A stretch of 64,000 nucleotides of DNA from Prevotellamassilia timonensis (GTDB lineage: Bacteria > Bacteroidota > Bacteroidia > Bacteroidales > Bacteroidaceae): positions 137,694 to 201,693 of the forward strand of contig NZ_LT629842.1 of NCBI RefSeq assembly GCF_900106785.1. Reading direction: 5' to 3'. The stretch's first letter is position 1. Every line of letters begins with the position of its first letter. The notes under the pieces were generated by a model. It was not told where the DNA came from. It worked only from the letters and a program-made list of their open reading frames with translations, and made no database searches. Shown piece by piece: positions 25,324 to 34,974 of the stretch. A program made the translations under genes and the position numbers.

Positions 25324-26817
25324 TTATTTAATGATCTTCCATTCGCCTCCATTACGTGAGCCTCCGATGCGAATTATCCGACCACTTTGTTTCAACTTTT
25401 TGATATGGTAAGCAACGCCATCTTCAGTTATGCCACATACAGACGCTATCTCCTTGGCAGTTACCTTGGGATTGTTACCTATTATTTTGAAAATAGTTTC
25501 CGTAGTATTGGTAGTTGTTTCCGTAGTATTAGTAGTAGTTTCCGTAGTGATATTTTTGCTGTTTCCCAGTTTAAGATATGTCTCAATCCGATCAGGGTTA
25601 TTCTTTTCCTCAACTATAGGTGTACTCCAACCATTGTCTTTCCAACCTTTCGCTATTACATCTGCACCAGTGCCACCTTTCTCGCCAATACCCAAGAAAA
25701 CAAACATCTTTTGAATGACAGGATTTCTGCACACACTGTGTCCTCCTTCGTAGTATTCTTCCATGCTCACAAGCATTGTACCTGGGTTTGACAATACTAT
25801 ACGGTCGAAATACCTGTCTATAACAATGTTGCCTCTCACTGTATATGCTGCATGAATGAGACTGTTGGCAAAAGCTTCTCGCAAAGCTACATGAGCCGTG
25901 GTTGTGTTGTTCCTCATCTGCTTATTGTCAAGGCTGAATGGTACTGGCAAAGCGTGTTGTAGTAATGGTAGAACACGGGTAAAAAACTGGTAAAGGTTGG
26001 CTTCCCACGTTCCATCGGGATATATACGATTTGTCCAACGTATCTGAGGGTCATCACTCAGATGTTCACGATAGTCGGGAAAAAACTCTTGGCAACACTC
26101 AGGGTCGGTAATGCTGTTGGTCTTGCCGAACATAAGCATTCCTGCAACTGTAAAACCTTCGGTTGAAGTGGCTCTATCTTTACGATAGGCACCAATATTT
26201 TCCATAAACTGTTTGTCGTCTATCTCTGTCCAAGGATGATTTTCGTGTTTGATATTGTATGCACGACGGTACTGGTGTAGAGTCGGCATATCAATGTCAT
26301 CAATGGAATATCCTCGTAGGATTCGAGAATCAGCAGATGCCTTCATGTTGTTGGCATCTGAATACATCTGCTTTATCTCATCATCAGTACAGAGATAATC
26401 GCCCTCATCTCTACGTTTGTAGGTGTGTCCAAATGGTGTGAGCGTAAGATGTATCGGACGCAAATCGTATTGAGCGCGAGGTATCCTGAAGGCAAGTAGA
26501 TATTGCCCTCCGTCAGTCTTTATTTCTTCTATGTCGCTCTCAACCAACAGCGGAATATTCACGCACGATTTATTGTGTGCGTCGTCCCAAAACTGTTTCC
26601 TGTATTTTGCAATAAGTTCCTCAGAAAGACCGTCTGGCGTGAATTTATGATTTTTCTCTTTCACTCCCAAGACAATTGTTCCGCCGTTAGTGTTGGCTAA
26701 TGCAGAGAAAGAACGCCAAAATTCAGCTTTTGGAAAACCGCCAGCAGCTGACTTGTATTCCACTTCGGTGTCTTCCTTCAGTTGGAGTTTTAAGCGTATT
26801 TGATCTGCTATGTTCAT
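25324..26817 (-). CDS. AlbA_2/Schlafen-type ATP-binding regulator with winged helix
   Basis: 497 residues. The N-terminal AlbA_2 (divergent AAA_4) domain is seen in KEDTEVEYKSAAGGFPKAEFWRSFSALANTNGGTIVLGV, cut to its recognisable core VEYKSAAGGFPKAEFW and NGGTIVLGVKE. A middle ATPase-like part has VALREAFANSLIHAAY and DRIVLSNPGTM, as in the COG2865 family. A C-terminal winged helix (TAKEIASVCGITEDGVAYHIKKL) ends the protein. Such proteins are taken to be ATP-dependent DNA-binding regulators; several are linked to defence. Between ATPase and winged helix lies a repeated Thr-Glu-Thr-Thr-Asn linker coded by 21-bp tandem repeats. Palindromic boxes upstream suggest autoregulation. Its AT-rich base use differs from its neighbours. 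Confidence 0.82.
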   Translation of the reverse strand: MNIADQIRLKLQLKEDTEVEYKSAAGGFPKAEFWRSFSALANTNGGTIVLGVKEKNHKFTPDGLSEELIAKYRKQFWDDAHNKSCVNIPLLVESDIEEIKTDGGQYLLAFRIPRAQYDLRPIHLTLTPFGHTYKRRDEGDYLCTDDEIKQMYSDANNMKASADSRILRGYSIDDIDMPTLHQYRRAYNIKHENHPWTEIDDKQFMENIGAYRKDRATSTEGFTVAGMLMFGKTNSITDPECCQEFFPDYREHLSDDPQIRWTNRIYPDGTWEANLYQFFTRVLPLLQHALPVPFSLDNKQMRNNTTTAHVALREAFANSLIHAAYTVRGNIVIDRYFDRIVLSNPGTMLVSMEEYYEGGHSVCRNPVIQKMFVFLGIGEKGGTGADVIAKGWKDNGWSTPIVEEKNNPDRIETYLKLGNSKNITTETTTNTTETTTNTTETIFKIIGNNPKVTAKEIASVCGITEDGVAYHIKKLKQSGRIIRIGGSRNGGEWKIIK

Positions 26818-26885
26818 TGTATATTTTGAGCATTAAAATGACTATGCTTCGACTAAGTTTTTAAGCTACGATATCTGTTGGGTTC

Positions 26886-26975
26886 CGTCAAAATTCGACG
26901 TAATTATTATCGTTCCGACGGATAGACTTAAGCTTTGACGGAAATACATTGCTTTTCGTCAAAATTCAACGGATT
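26886..26975 (-). promoter_or_regulatory. repeated GTCAAAATTCGACG boxes before the AlbA_2 gene
   Basis: CCGTCAAAATTCGACG near 26887 and TCGTCAAAATTCAACG near 26957 are direct repeats; CTTTGACGGAAATAC between them is an inverted partial copy. They lie 70-160 nt upstream of the start, where an operator would be. The link to this regulator is inferred from position. Confidence 0.4.
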
Positions 26976-27113
26976 ATTACAAAAGGTGCCAATTACAACC
27001 ATCTGTTTTAATCATCTTTTCCCAATTCATAGCCTTAAACAAATCTCCCAATAGTCGTAGTAGTTGTTTTTCCGCCTTATTTTGTAAGGCATATTAGCCA
27101 ATGGCAGCGGAGC

Positions 27114-29630
27114 TTAGAACGGGTAACCAATGGCGAAGTGCAGGCCGAGGCCGTCCTTAAAGCGCTCGATGTTATAAAAGCCCGATTTGGCAGTTTGGTA
27201 GGGCGCGTGCAGGGCAATGCCCACGTCAAAGCGCAACACCAAAAAGTTGAGGTCGTAACGCAAACCGGCACCCGTGCCGAGCGCAATGTGCTTGATGGTA
27301 GATGTGGTGATTTGTGAGCCTGGGCGCATAGGGTCGTTGCGCAGCGTCCACACATTGCCTGCATCGAGGAATATGGCTCCGTGCAGGTCACCAATCAAGC
27401 GGGCACGCAGTTCGGCGTTAGCCTCCAGCTTTACATCGCCTGTTTGGTCCATGTACGAGTATTTCGAGTTAACCGGGCGATATGAGCCAGGACCGAGGGA
27501 ACGCACGGTGAAGGCACGTACACTGTTGGCGCCGCCCACATAGAATTGGTCTACATAGGGTGCACTGTTGCTATTGCCGTAGCTGTATATAATGCCTCCA
27601 AACACACGTGTGGCAATGTTGATGTCCTTTGTCAGCTTAAACAGCTTGTGTGCCTCGGCTGTAAACTTTACGTATTGCGCAAAGGGGTTGCCAAACAACT
27701 CCTTGTTCTTTTTATTAAACTTCTGTCCGGCGGCAGCGTAAATGGCCGAGGTAATGTTGCCCGCCTCCTTGAAGGCAAGCTGCACCCACCAAGGGTTGGT
27801 GCGCCACGAGCGGCTTTGGTAAGTAAAGGAGTAGCTGAGCGATGGCACAAACTGGTCGCGCATCGACACATACAGGGCCGGGTTGGCATTCATTATAGAG
27901 TCGAAGGTGTGCGTCGTGTGGTTCAGTTTGTCAAAGTCGAGGCTGAAGAGTGTCAGGTCGTGCTGTGCCGTCTCGCGTTTGTACCAATGATAATTGGCGC
28001 TGAGGCCCATGCTCACCATGTTGAAAAAGCGCGAGCGGTTCTTCCAGTCAGCATCAAAGGCAAACTGCGTGGTGGCTGGAAAGCGCACCCGTCTGCGGCT
28101 GATGCCAGGGAATACAAAGCGTGGAAATTTGAAAGCCAGCTGTGTGCCCAGTTCATAAGAATTGAGCAGCGAGTTGCGCCCGTTGGCACCAGCCCCCGTT
28201 TGCCACTCATACGAGCCAAAAATCTTGAACGACACCTTTTCGCCCCCTCTGAAGGCGTTGCGCTTGGCCAGTTCATACGATATGCCCGGGCCCACCTGTT
28301 GGTTGCTCTTCAGCGTGGCATTCATTTCGAATGTCGAGTCGTACAGTTTGTCCATCACCGCCGACACCACGAGGTCGAGCGTGTCACAAGTGGCAGTAGT
28401 GTCGCGTGGCACATAACTCACGTCCATTTGGCTCAGCACCCCGAGCTGGCCAAGTTTCTCAACCGTCATCTTCTGGTCGCTCAAGCGGTACATCTCCCCC
28501 TTGCGGTGTGTAATGGCATGGCGCCACATGTTGGCGCGCAGTGGCATCTTTTTGCCAGCAAAGTAGTAAGTGTAGCGGCGTCGCACAAGTTGTGTGTCGA
28601 GCGGTTCGCCGTCGTAGTTGCGAATGCTGATATATGCGCGCCCCATATACCATGGGTGGTCCGCCTTGGCCGGTCGGTTGTCTACGGGCATAACCTGCAG
28701 CTGCACAAAGTTTTTGCGTTGTGTCGTGTCAGCGCGGAACGTTGTGTAGTTAGCATTAAAGTAATAGTAGCCATTGTTGCGCAGCAGCGTTTCAATGCGC
28801 GTCTGCTCCCCCGACAGGTTCACCACGCTAAAGGCATCGCCCGTTTTCAGCAGTTTGTCCTGCTCGTGCAGCCTGATGAGGCTGTCCATGGGGGCAGGGT
28901 AGTTCAAGTACGCTATCGAGTCAAGACGGTAAAGCTGCCCGGCCCGCACATTATATGCCACCTTCGCCTTTTTCGGGTTCTTCAACGACAGAATGTTATA
29001 GTCCACCTTGCCATGAAAGTAGCCATAGTTGTGCAGCGTGTTGGTTGCCACCTTGGCACGCATCTCGGGACTTACCTGGCTCACAAGCACTGGTTCGGTG
29101 CCAAAAGTCTTGTATATCCATTTGCCCAGTCCGCCTTGGGCGTCATACAACCCGTTGTGCACCCAGAGTCCGATTTTCCAGGGCCAGCTCATGGTAGACG
29201 AGCCAAATATGGCATTGTTGGGCGGATAAGCCAGCACGGCGTCCACCTCGGTTTTGGCAGTGGCAAAATCAGCCTCAGTCTGTGCTTGTGCCGCCTTTTG
29301 CGCCTTGCGTTCCTCCTTAGTCAGTTTCTTTTTGTTATTAACAAGCAGTTCGTCGGCCCCCAGTGTGCTCTTGCCTTCGATTACACTGTTAATTTTCGAC
29401 ACCGCGTCGGCCACCGCCGTAATCACCCCCACCGAGTCGCGTCCCTTTTTTCGCATCATGGCCGGGTCGTCGGCGTAGGTTATTTTGTCAATGCCCGTAT
29501 ACAGTTGTTCGTCGTCGGGCAAGGCGCGTGTAGTTGAGCAGCCAGCCAGCGCGAGCAGCAGTCCGCAGAGTAACAAGCCGCACGGCACATTGCAAAGTTT
29601 ATGTTTGTATGTCATCATGTAGTGCTTCAT
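27114..29630 (-). CDS. BamA/TamA-family outer-membrane barrel, lipoprotein type
   Basis: 838 residues. The N-terminus ends in a lipobox (LALAGC, Cys near 30), then ALPDDEQLYTGIDKITY. This start pattern belongs to the Bacteroidetes TamA-like Omp85 proteins. A POTRA-like region follows (GDAFSVVNLSGEQTRIETLLRNNGYYYFN; only parts quoted), then a 16-strand type barrel with QFYVGGANSVRAFTVRSLGPGSY and LRYDLNFLVLRFDVGIALHAPY near the end. It ends in Phe, as outer-membrane barrels usually do. The gene starts 2 nt after the tamB stop (TGATAATG), so it is translationally coupled. Together they probably move outer-membrane proteins or lipids. Confidence 0.9.
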   Translation of the reverse strand: MKHYMMTYKHKLCNVPCGLLLCGLLLALAGCSTTRALPDDEQLYTGIDKITYADDPAMMRKKGRDSVGVITAVADAVSKINSVIEGKSTLGADELLVNNKKKLTKEERKAQKAAQAQTEADFATAKTEVDAVLAYPPNNAIFGSSTMSWPWKIGLWVHNGLYDAQGGLGKWIYKTFGTEPVLVSQVSPEMRAKVATNTLHNYGYFHGKVDYNILSLKNPKKAKVAYNVRAGQLYRLDSIAYLNYPAPMDSLIRLHEQDKLLKTGDAFSVVNLSGEQTRIETLLRNNGYYYFNANYTTFRADTTQRKNFVQLQVMPVDNRPAKADHPWYMGRAYISIRNYDGEPLDTQLVRRRYTYYFAGKKMPLRANMWRHAITHRKGEMYRLSDQKMTVEKLGQLGVLSQMDVSYVPRDTTATCDTLDLVVSAVMDKLYDSTFEMNATLKSNQQVGPGISYELAKRNAFRGGEKVSFKIFGSYEWQTGAGANGRNSLLNSYELGTQLAFKFPRFVFPGISRRRVRFPATTQFAFDADWKNRSRFFNMVSMGLSANYHWYKRETAQHDLTLFSLDFDKLNHTTHTFDSIMNANPALYVSMRDQFVPSLSYSFTYQSRSWRTNPWWVQLAFKEAGNITSAIYAAAGQKFNKKNKELFGNPFAQYVKFTAEAHKLFKLTKDINIATRVFGGIIYSYGNSNSAPYVDQFYVGGANSVRAFTVRSLGPGSYRPVNSKYSYMDQTGDVKLEANAELRARLIGDLHGAIFLDAGNVWTLRNDPMRPGSQITTSTIKHIALGTGAGLRYDLNFLVLRFDVGIALHAPYQTAKSGFYNIERFKDGLGLHFAIGYPF

Positions 29631-29632
29631 TA

Positions 29633-32600
29633 TCAGTTCTTGCCAGCTGTTTTCTTTTTACTCTTGTTGCGGAATATAAAGAGTTCGCCCAGTTTATCAG
29701 TTTTGCGGCGCAGCACAAGGCCGGCTCCCGTCTTGGTCAGCTGTCCTTCGAGCGGGTCTTGCGTGTCGCGGTCGTAGAAAGCCTTCACGTAGCGTGTGGC
29801 ACCCTGGTCAAGGCGGTATTCCACCGACACATTATTTATAAAGCTCTCCGCCGAGTTCGTGGCATCGGCCCCAGTCGACACCTTGCCGCCAATAATCACA
29901 CTGATGCGGTTGCCCCAGAAGCGTTTGGCAAACTGGAATGAGTAGTCCGTGGTCGAAGTGCCCGTTTGCGATGTGCCGCTCTCCACGCCCAGGTTAATGT
30001 CGATGGTTTTGAGAGCCGACCCCGCAATGTTCTGTATTTCGCTTTGCAAAAAGGCATTCAGCGCATTGTTGGCCTTAAAGCCCGAGCCCGACATCATCGT
30101 TTCGTCGGTCATGTACATGCCCGTGGCCATCATCGTTACCGCAGCCTTGCCGCGCTGTTCGGCCGACATGCTGGCCAGTTGGTTCTGAATGTTAAGGTCC
30201 TCGGGTGCCTCAATCGTAAACTCCAGTCCCATGTCGTTGAGCGGTTTGGTTATTTTTACTCCCACGTCAAAGGCCACCGAGCGTTGTCTATCGTCCTCAG
30301 TCACCACCGCCTTGGTGCGCTCCTTGGCAGCGATGTTAAGCGTCGGGTTCATGACATCACCCGTAAACTGCACAGACGACCCCTGTACAATTTGGAATGT
30401 TTTGAGCGGAATGACAGGCAGCTGATACTTCATTTCGCCGCTGTTGGTTGTAAAGAGTCCCGTCATGCGCATATCGCCCTGTTGCGTCATGCGCAGCGTC
30501 ATGTCGCCGCCGCCCTCCAGTTTTACATAGCTCTGTCCGTCGTCGCTCAGGTTGCAGTGGAAGATGGCCGCATCGCTGATGCTAATGCCCATTGTGATGT
30601 CCATGCCGCCGTCCACAGCCTTTTCGGGTTGTACCGTCTGTGTGGAGTCCTTAAAGTTGGTAAACTGCACCAAGTCGTGCAAACGGTCGTCCACCGACAG
30701 CGGCGAGTCCTTTAATATATAAGTCACGTCCGTGCGGTCGAGCACCTCCAGTTTGCCGCGCAACGACAAGTTGTCGGTAGTGCCCTTCAGTGTGCCCACA
30801 TAGTTGGCATACACCTTGCCAAAGAGCATTGACTGCGCCTTTTTGCGCGTGTTGATAAGTTCAAAGTTGTTCGCCCTCATGGCAAAGTCCATGCGCATAC
30901 GTTCAAAGTCCGACATGTCAAATGTACCGTTCAGTACCATAGGCTCCTTACCTGTTGAGAACAGGCGGTAATCGCTGAAAATGATGCGGCTGTCCTTAAT
31001 GTCGAGTGCCCGTTCGTCTGTGCGCAAGTCAAAGCCATACACGTCCGAGTAAATGTGTGCCGAGTCGAGGTCGAGCGAGCCGTTAATCACAGGCTTGTCC
31101 AGTGAACCATTCACCCTCAGGTCACCTCCCGCAATGCCCTTGAGCACCACGTCGGTGCCGGCCATAAAGCCGTTAAGCATTTGCAGCGGAAAGTCGTGCA
31201 GCTGTGCGTCGCCCTCAAAGGTGCCACCGTTGCGGTCAAAGTAAGTACCGTTGCATGCCAGCACCTCCTTGCCGTTAGAGCTGATAAAGGCCGAGGCCTG
31301 GTGTTCGCCGCCCGTTTTGGGCAGATACACGGCATCGATGCCCACATTGCCTAAAGGCATGTCCTCATACTTAAAGTTGTCAGCAGTGAGCGATGCCATG
31401 GCCGACAACTGCTTGTGCTGGCTGTCGTCCGTCACGTGCACATCGCCGCTCAGCATGCCGCTCAGTTTGGGCATATAGGGCAGTACAGCCGAAAGTTCGC
31501 CCAGGTTCACCTGGTTCACACTCACCGTCAGGTCGTTCACCGAGTCCTTGGGTTCACCATATATTTTAAGGCCCGTGCCGTCGTCGGCCAGCAAGTCCAC
31601 GTCGGCCCGTATGCTGTTGTCCTTGCCAAGGAATATGTAGTTATCCTTGTTCACCTTAAAGTTGCGGTAAGCCAGCACTGGATTTTCGGGATAAAGGTGA
31701 ATGTTCATTCCGCCGTCAACCAGAGCCGCCTGCAGTCCCACGTCCACACCGCGTTCGCCCTCGCTGTCGTAGTAACTCAGTTCGATGCCCGCCCCCGAGC
31801 GCATGACATACGACCTCATGCGCACCTCGAGCGGGTTAGGGTTCTTCTTGCCGTTCTTCACCAAGCCGCGCATCTGCACACCGGTCGAGTCCTGAAATAT
31901 ATGCGTGTCGATGGTGTCGAGCAGCAGTGCGCCCACATTCAGCGCCCCCATGCGTGCATCGCCCGTCATGCCCACATGTGGGTCGGTGTTAAGGTTGACG
32001 TAAGCCGACGAGAAAGAGTAGCCCTTCATGCGGGCAATGTTGTAGAGCGGATTGTCGCGTCCGGCGTCAAGGTAAAAGGCCATGACGGGCAGGTACGTTT
32101 TAAGTCTTTCCTGGTCAATGTTATAAGTCTTCGCCTCCTTTTGCAGTTCGTTGGCAAAGCGTGCCAAGTGCGTGCCAAGGTGCGGTATGTCGCCCTTGGC
32201 CCCAAGGCGCAGTCTCAAGTCTCCGGCCGAAATGTTGGCAGTGGTCGTGTCGCGACTTGTGGCCAGGTCAAACAATATGTCCTTGGCCATGGCACTCATG
32301 CGCTGTGTGGTAAAGTGGTTGTTGGCAATGCTGCCGCTCAGCGCGTAGGCCGTAAAAGCCTTGTTGGCAGTGGCCTTGATGTCGATGTCGGTACCAAAAT
32401 ACAGCGTGTCGGCCGTCACCCCAAGTTTTTTCAAGTCAATGTTAGGCAGCGAAGCCTTCACCGCCACCTCGTAGTTATGTCGGCCGAGCAGCGCCTCAAT
32501 GTGGCCATTGCCCTGCAGCAGCGGGTTGTCGGCCTCAAAGTGTGCCACCGCCTTGCCTCCGCGTAAATTGGCTTTGACACTGATGCCCCCAAGCGGATAG

Positions 32601-34225
32601 CGCTCATAGCTTAGCGCGTCCACCTTGGCGTCAGCTGTCAGCGAGGCCCGTGGCGACATCACGTCCCACCCCGAGCCCGAAGCCCGCAGTGAGCCGCTGA
32701 ATGGTCCCACCGGCACACCGCGCACAATGCTGGCTATGGGCAGTTGGTGCGCCGTGGCCGCCACCCTGTACGTTTCGCGTTTAACGTCCAGTTTAGCCTT
32801 GGCCGCCAGTGAGCCGCGTCCAATGCCCGCCTTGATGTCAGCATCGTAGCGGCTGCCGTTAAACGCCGCCTTGCCGCGCAGACTCAGTCCATCGGGCACA
32901 TTGATGCTCTGTTTGAGCGACGCCGGCATAAGTTGGCGCACAGCGGCCATACTCTTGGTGCGCAGGTTAAAGTTGAACTTGCCGTTGCGCCAGTCCTTCG
33001 TCACATAGTTGGTGTAGCCGTTGGCCGAAGTCTGCAGCACCCCGGGCATGTTTAGCGTGAGCGAGGGCAGCCTCAGGTGGTCAATGTTACCGCTCACGGT
33101 GCCCTTAATGGCTAGCGGCTTGTGCGGCAGCGCGCGCAAATAAGCCTTGTCCACATACCCCGTGGTCAGGGTGCGTATGTCGTCATAGCCAATGCTGGCG
33201 TCAACCATGGCCTGGCAGTGTCCGCCCTTGCCTGCGCTGAACGCCTTGAAGTCGAAGGCCACATCGGCATCAATGCGCGAGGCCGGAGTGCGCAGTTGCA
33301 GAGCCGGCAATCGCAGTTGCGTAGTGTCCATGTACACACTGCCGCTCAGCCGCGTCACGTCAAGTCCGCACTTCTCGTGCAGCGTCAGTCCGCGCAGTCC
33401 GGCTCGCAACACCCCCTCATTGTTATAGCTCAGTGTGTCGAGCATGAGCGTTAAGCGTTTCACCGCTATGTGGTTAGGGTCGATGCCCGCCACGGGCTTA
33501 ATGTAGGGAATGTCGTAGTTTACATCACAGTCTTGCAGTTGCAGCGTCTTCACCGCATAGTAGTTGCGTCCCGTGTCAAAGGCCCCGCCGCGCAGTGCGG
33601 CCCGTCCCAGGTTGGCATAAATGCGCATCGAGTCGCCCGGCATTTGCAAGTGCACTTTGCTGCGTTCAATATCCACCTTCTTCACTGCAATGTTCCATTT
33701 CGCCTTGCTCTCGGTAGTATCCTTTTTGGCCGTGTCGCTCAGTGTTACATAAATGTCGGCATCGTGCAGACGGGCATGGTCCAGGTTAACGAGTTCTTTT
33801 TCCCAGTCCACGCCGTGTGCGGCCGCTGTCAGTTGGCCCGCATGTCCCTTAATGCGAGTGTCCGAAATGTAGCTTTTCGTGTCAATCACCAGTCCATACA
33901 GTTCAAAACCGTCCACATCGGCCCGTCCCTCAAACAGAGGCATGAGTTTAACGTTCAACCGCAGACGGTCGGCATTGAGCAGTGTGTCGCCTTTTTCAAC
34001 GGCAGTCATGTGGTGTACGGCCAGGTCGAGTGGAAAGGCCAGTCTCACTTTGTCAATGCGCACGTCCATGCCCAAGTTGCCCGACAGGTAGTTGGCCACT
34101 TGGTGCACAGCAAAGTTTTGCACGGGGGGTATGTATAGCAGTATGGCTAACAACAAAAAAAGCGCGATGGGGGTAGCCACCGTTATGCCGAGCCATTTAA
34201 GTGCTTTCTTTATAGGTTTCTTCAT
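29633..34225 (-). CDS. tamB: TamB-type translocation and assembly module protein
   Basis: 1530 residues from ATG 34225. One N-terminal membrane segment (KKALKWLGITVATPIALFLLLAILLYIPP in essence) anchors it in the inner membrane. The rest is a long repetitive beta structure crossing the periplasm (AsmA/TamB kind, with LPSLTLNMPGVLQTSANG, LGNVGIDAVYLP), and the C-terminal TamB/DUF490 domain is clear (MSAEQRGKAAVTMMATGMY near 1390, ETIDINLGVESGTSQTG type). It works with the Omp85 partner encoded immediately downstream. In other bacteria TamB-like proteins carry phospholipids or aid protein insertion. Length is at the upper end, usual for Bacteroidetes. A -7 box so near the ATG suggests a leaderless mRNA. 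Confidence 0.92.
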   Translation of the reverse strand: MKKPIKKALKWLGITVATPIALFLLLAILLYIPPVQNFAVHQVANYLSGNLGMDVRIDKVRLAFPLDLAVHHMTAVEKGDTLLNADRLRLNVKLMPLFEGRADVDGFELYGLVIDTKSYISDTRIKGHAGQLTAAAHGVDWEKELVNLDHARLHDADIYVTLSDTAKKDTTESKAKWNIAVKKVDIERSKVHLQMPGDSMRIYANLGRAALRGGAFDTGRNYYAVKTLQLQDCDVNYDIPYIKPVAGIDPNHIAVKRLTLMLDTLSYNNEGVLRAGLRGLTLHEKCGLDVTRLSGSVYMDTTQLRLPALQLRTPASRIDADVAFDFKAFSAGKGGHCQAMVDASIGYDDIRTLTTGYVDKAYLRALPHKPLAIKGTVSGNIDHLRLPSLTLNMPGVLQTSANGYTNYVTKDWRNGKFNFNLRTKSMAAVRQLMPASLKQSINVPDGLSLRGKAAFNGSRYDADIKAGIGRGSLAAKAKLDVKRETYRVAATAHQLPIASIVRGVPVGPFSGSLRASGSGWDVMSPRASLTADAKVDALSYERYPLGGISVKANLRGGKAVAHFEADNPLLQGNGHIEALLGRHNYEVAVKASLPNIDLKKLGVTADTLYFGTDIDIKATANKAFTAYALSGSIANNHFTTQRMSAMAKDILFDLATSRDTTTANISAGDLRLRLGAKGDIPHLGTHLARFANELQKEAKTYNIDQERLKTYLPVMAFYLDAGRDNPLYNIARMKGYSFSSAYVNLNTDPHVGMTGDARMGALNVGALLLDTIDTHIFQDSTGVQMRGLVKNGKKNPNPLEVRMRSYVMRSGAGIELSYYDSEGERGVDVGLQAALVDGGMNIHLYPENPVLAYRNFKVNKDNYIFLGKDNSIRADVDLLADDGTGLKIYGEPKDSVNDLTVSVNQVNLGELSAVLPYMPKLSGMLSGDVHVTDDSQHKQLSAMASLTADNFKYEDMPLGNVGIDAVYLPKTGGEHQASAFISSNGKEVLACNGTYFDRNGGTFEGDAQLHDFPLQMLNGFMAGTDVVLKGIAGGDLRVNGSLDKPVINGSLDLDSAHIYSDVYGFDLRTDERALDIKDSRIIFSDYRLFSTGKEPMVLNGTFDMSDFERMRMDFAMRANNFELINTRKKAQSMLFGKVYANYVGTLKGTTDNLSLRGKLEVLDRTDVTYILKDSPLSVDDRLHDLVQFTNFKDSTQTVQPEKAVDGGMDITMGISISDAAIFHCNLSDDGQSYVKLEGGGDMTLRMTQQGDMRMTGLFTTNSGEMKYQLPVIPLKTFQIVQGSSVQFTGDVMNPTLNIAAKERTKAVVTEDDRQRSVAFDVGVKITKPLNDMGLEFTIEAPEDLNIQNQLASMSAEQRGKAAVTMMATGMYMTDETMMSGSGFKANNALNAFLQSEIQNIAGSALKTIDINLGVESGTSQTGTSTTDYSFQFAKRFWGNRISVIIGGKVSTGADATNSAESFINNVSVEYRLDQGATRYVKAFYDRDTQDPLEGQLTKTGAGLVLRRKTDKLGELFIFRNKSKKKTAGKN

Positions 34226-34229
34226 GTTG

Positions 34230-34260
34230 CAAAGATAGTGCAAACCGAGAGCAATACAAA
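34230..34260 (-). promoter_or_regulatory. tamB-tamA promoter
   Basis: TTTG (34257-34260), exactly 19 nt, TATCTTTG (34230-34237) on the minus strand. The -7 box ends 5 nt from the first base of the tamB ATG, so transcription should begin at or next to the start codon. Confidence 0.75.
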
Positions 34261-34282
34261 ACAAGCTTGCTTGTTTTTACTC

Positions 34283-34599
34283 AACTTCCGGATTTAGCAA
34301 GTGCGGGCTGAATCATCGTGCAAGGCGAATGCAATCAAGCTTGCTTGAATTGCTGAGCCGCAGCCGATGATGTCAATAAAGGCCCAAGTATTTACTTAGC
34401 CCAGGGCAAGCGAAGCGGCACCCTGGGTTGATATGAACGCAAAAGTTACGCCCTGTAAGGGCAGAAGTAACAGAGCTTTTACTTTTGCCCTTACAGGGCG
34501 CGACTGCTTCAACACGCGATACCCAGGGTGCCGCTTCGCTTGCCCTGGGCTATGAAGAACATTGGGCCTTCAGCCCGCACTTGCTAAATCCGAAACTTT
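34283..34599. repeat. AAGTTTCGG-type inverted element, copy 1
   Basis: Outer ends: GGATTTAGCAAGTGCGGGCTGAA and its inverse before GAAACTT. Inside are CCAGGGCAAGCGAAGCGGCAC with CCTGGG, facing its inverse, and in the centre CCCTGTAAGGGCA facing TGCCCTTACAGGG. Three nested symmetric pairs in about 315 bp. The centre is shorter than in the copies at 55.4 and 58.5 kb. No coding frame. Confidence 0.85.
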
Positions 34600-34607
34600 A
34601 GTTATGT

Positions 34608-34930
34608 AGCTTATGTTTTCCGCGCTAAGCGGCTGACACAAACGTTATATCTTATGTTCTTTTGTTCTTATGTCCTCCGCGTTAGCGGTTCGCTACGGCG
34701 TCAGCCCTTATGTTTCTTTGGCCACGCGGACGTTAGTCCGTGGCCAGCCGCGCAGCGGCCTTTTGTGTATCTTATGTAAACTTATGTTGCTTATGTTTTC
34801 CGCGCTAAGCGGCTAACACGAACGTAAATTCTTTTGTTCTTATGTCCTTTTGTTCTTATGTTCTCCGCGTTAGCGGCAAACCTTATAGAGCGTAGCATTC
34901 TGTTAAGCATTCGTTTCATGGTAGTCAATA
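34608..34930. repeat. mosaic of short repeats (CTTATGTTTTCCGCGCTAAGCGG)
   Basis: CTTATGTTTTCCGCGCTAAG occurs twice (near 34612 and 34790); TATGTTCTCCGCGTTAGCGG-like units about three times. One GGCTAACGCC-type hairpin and GGACGTTAGTCCGTGGCCA lie between them. No gene. The block sits between the copy-1 element and element B, making a run of about 1.6 kb of non-coding repeats. Confidence 0.7.
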
Positions 34931-34974
34931 CAATTTGCTTTATTACAAAAGTAAAGTGCTGCAAAGGTAACACC

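Noticed and set aside
27546-29537. Open frame of 663 codons on the plus strand
   Set aside because: It is antisense to the TamA-like gene, has no recognisable domain, and arises from the codon use of the real gene.
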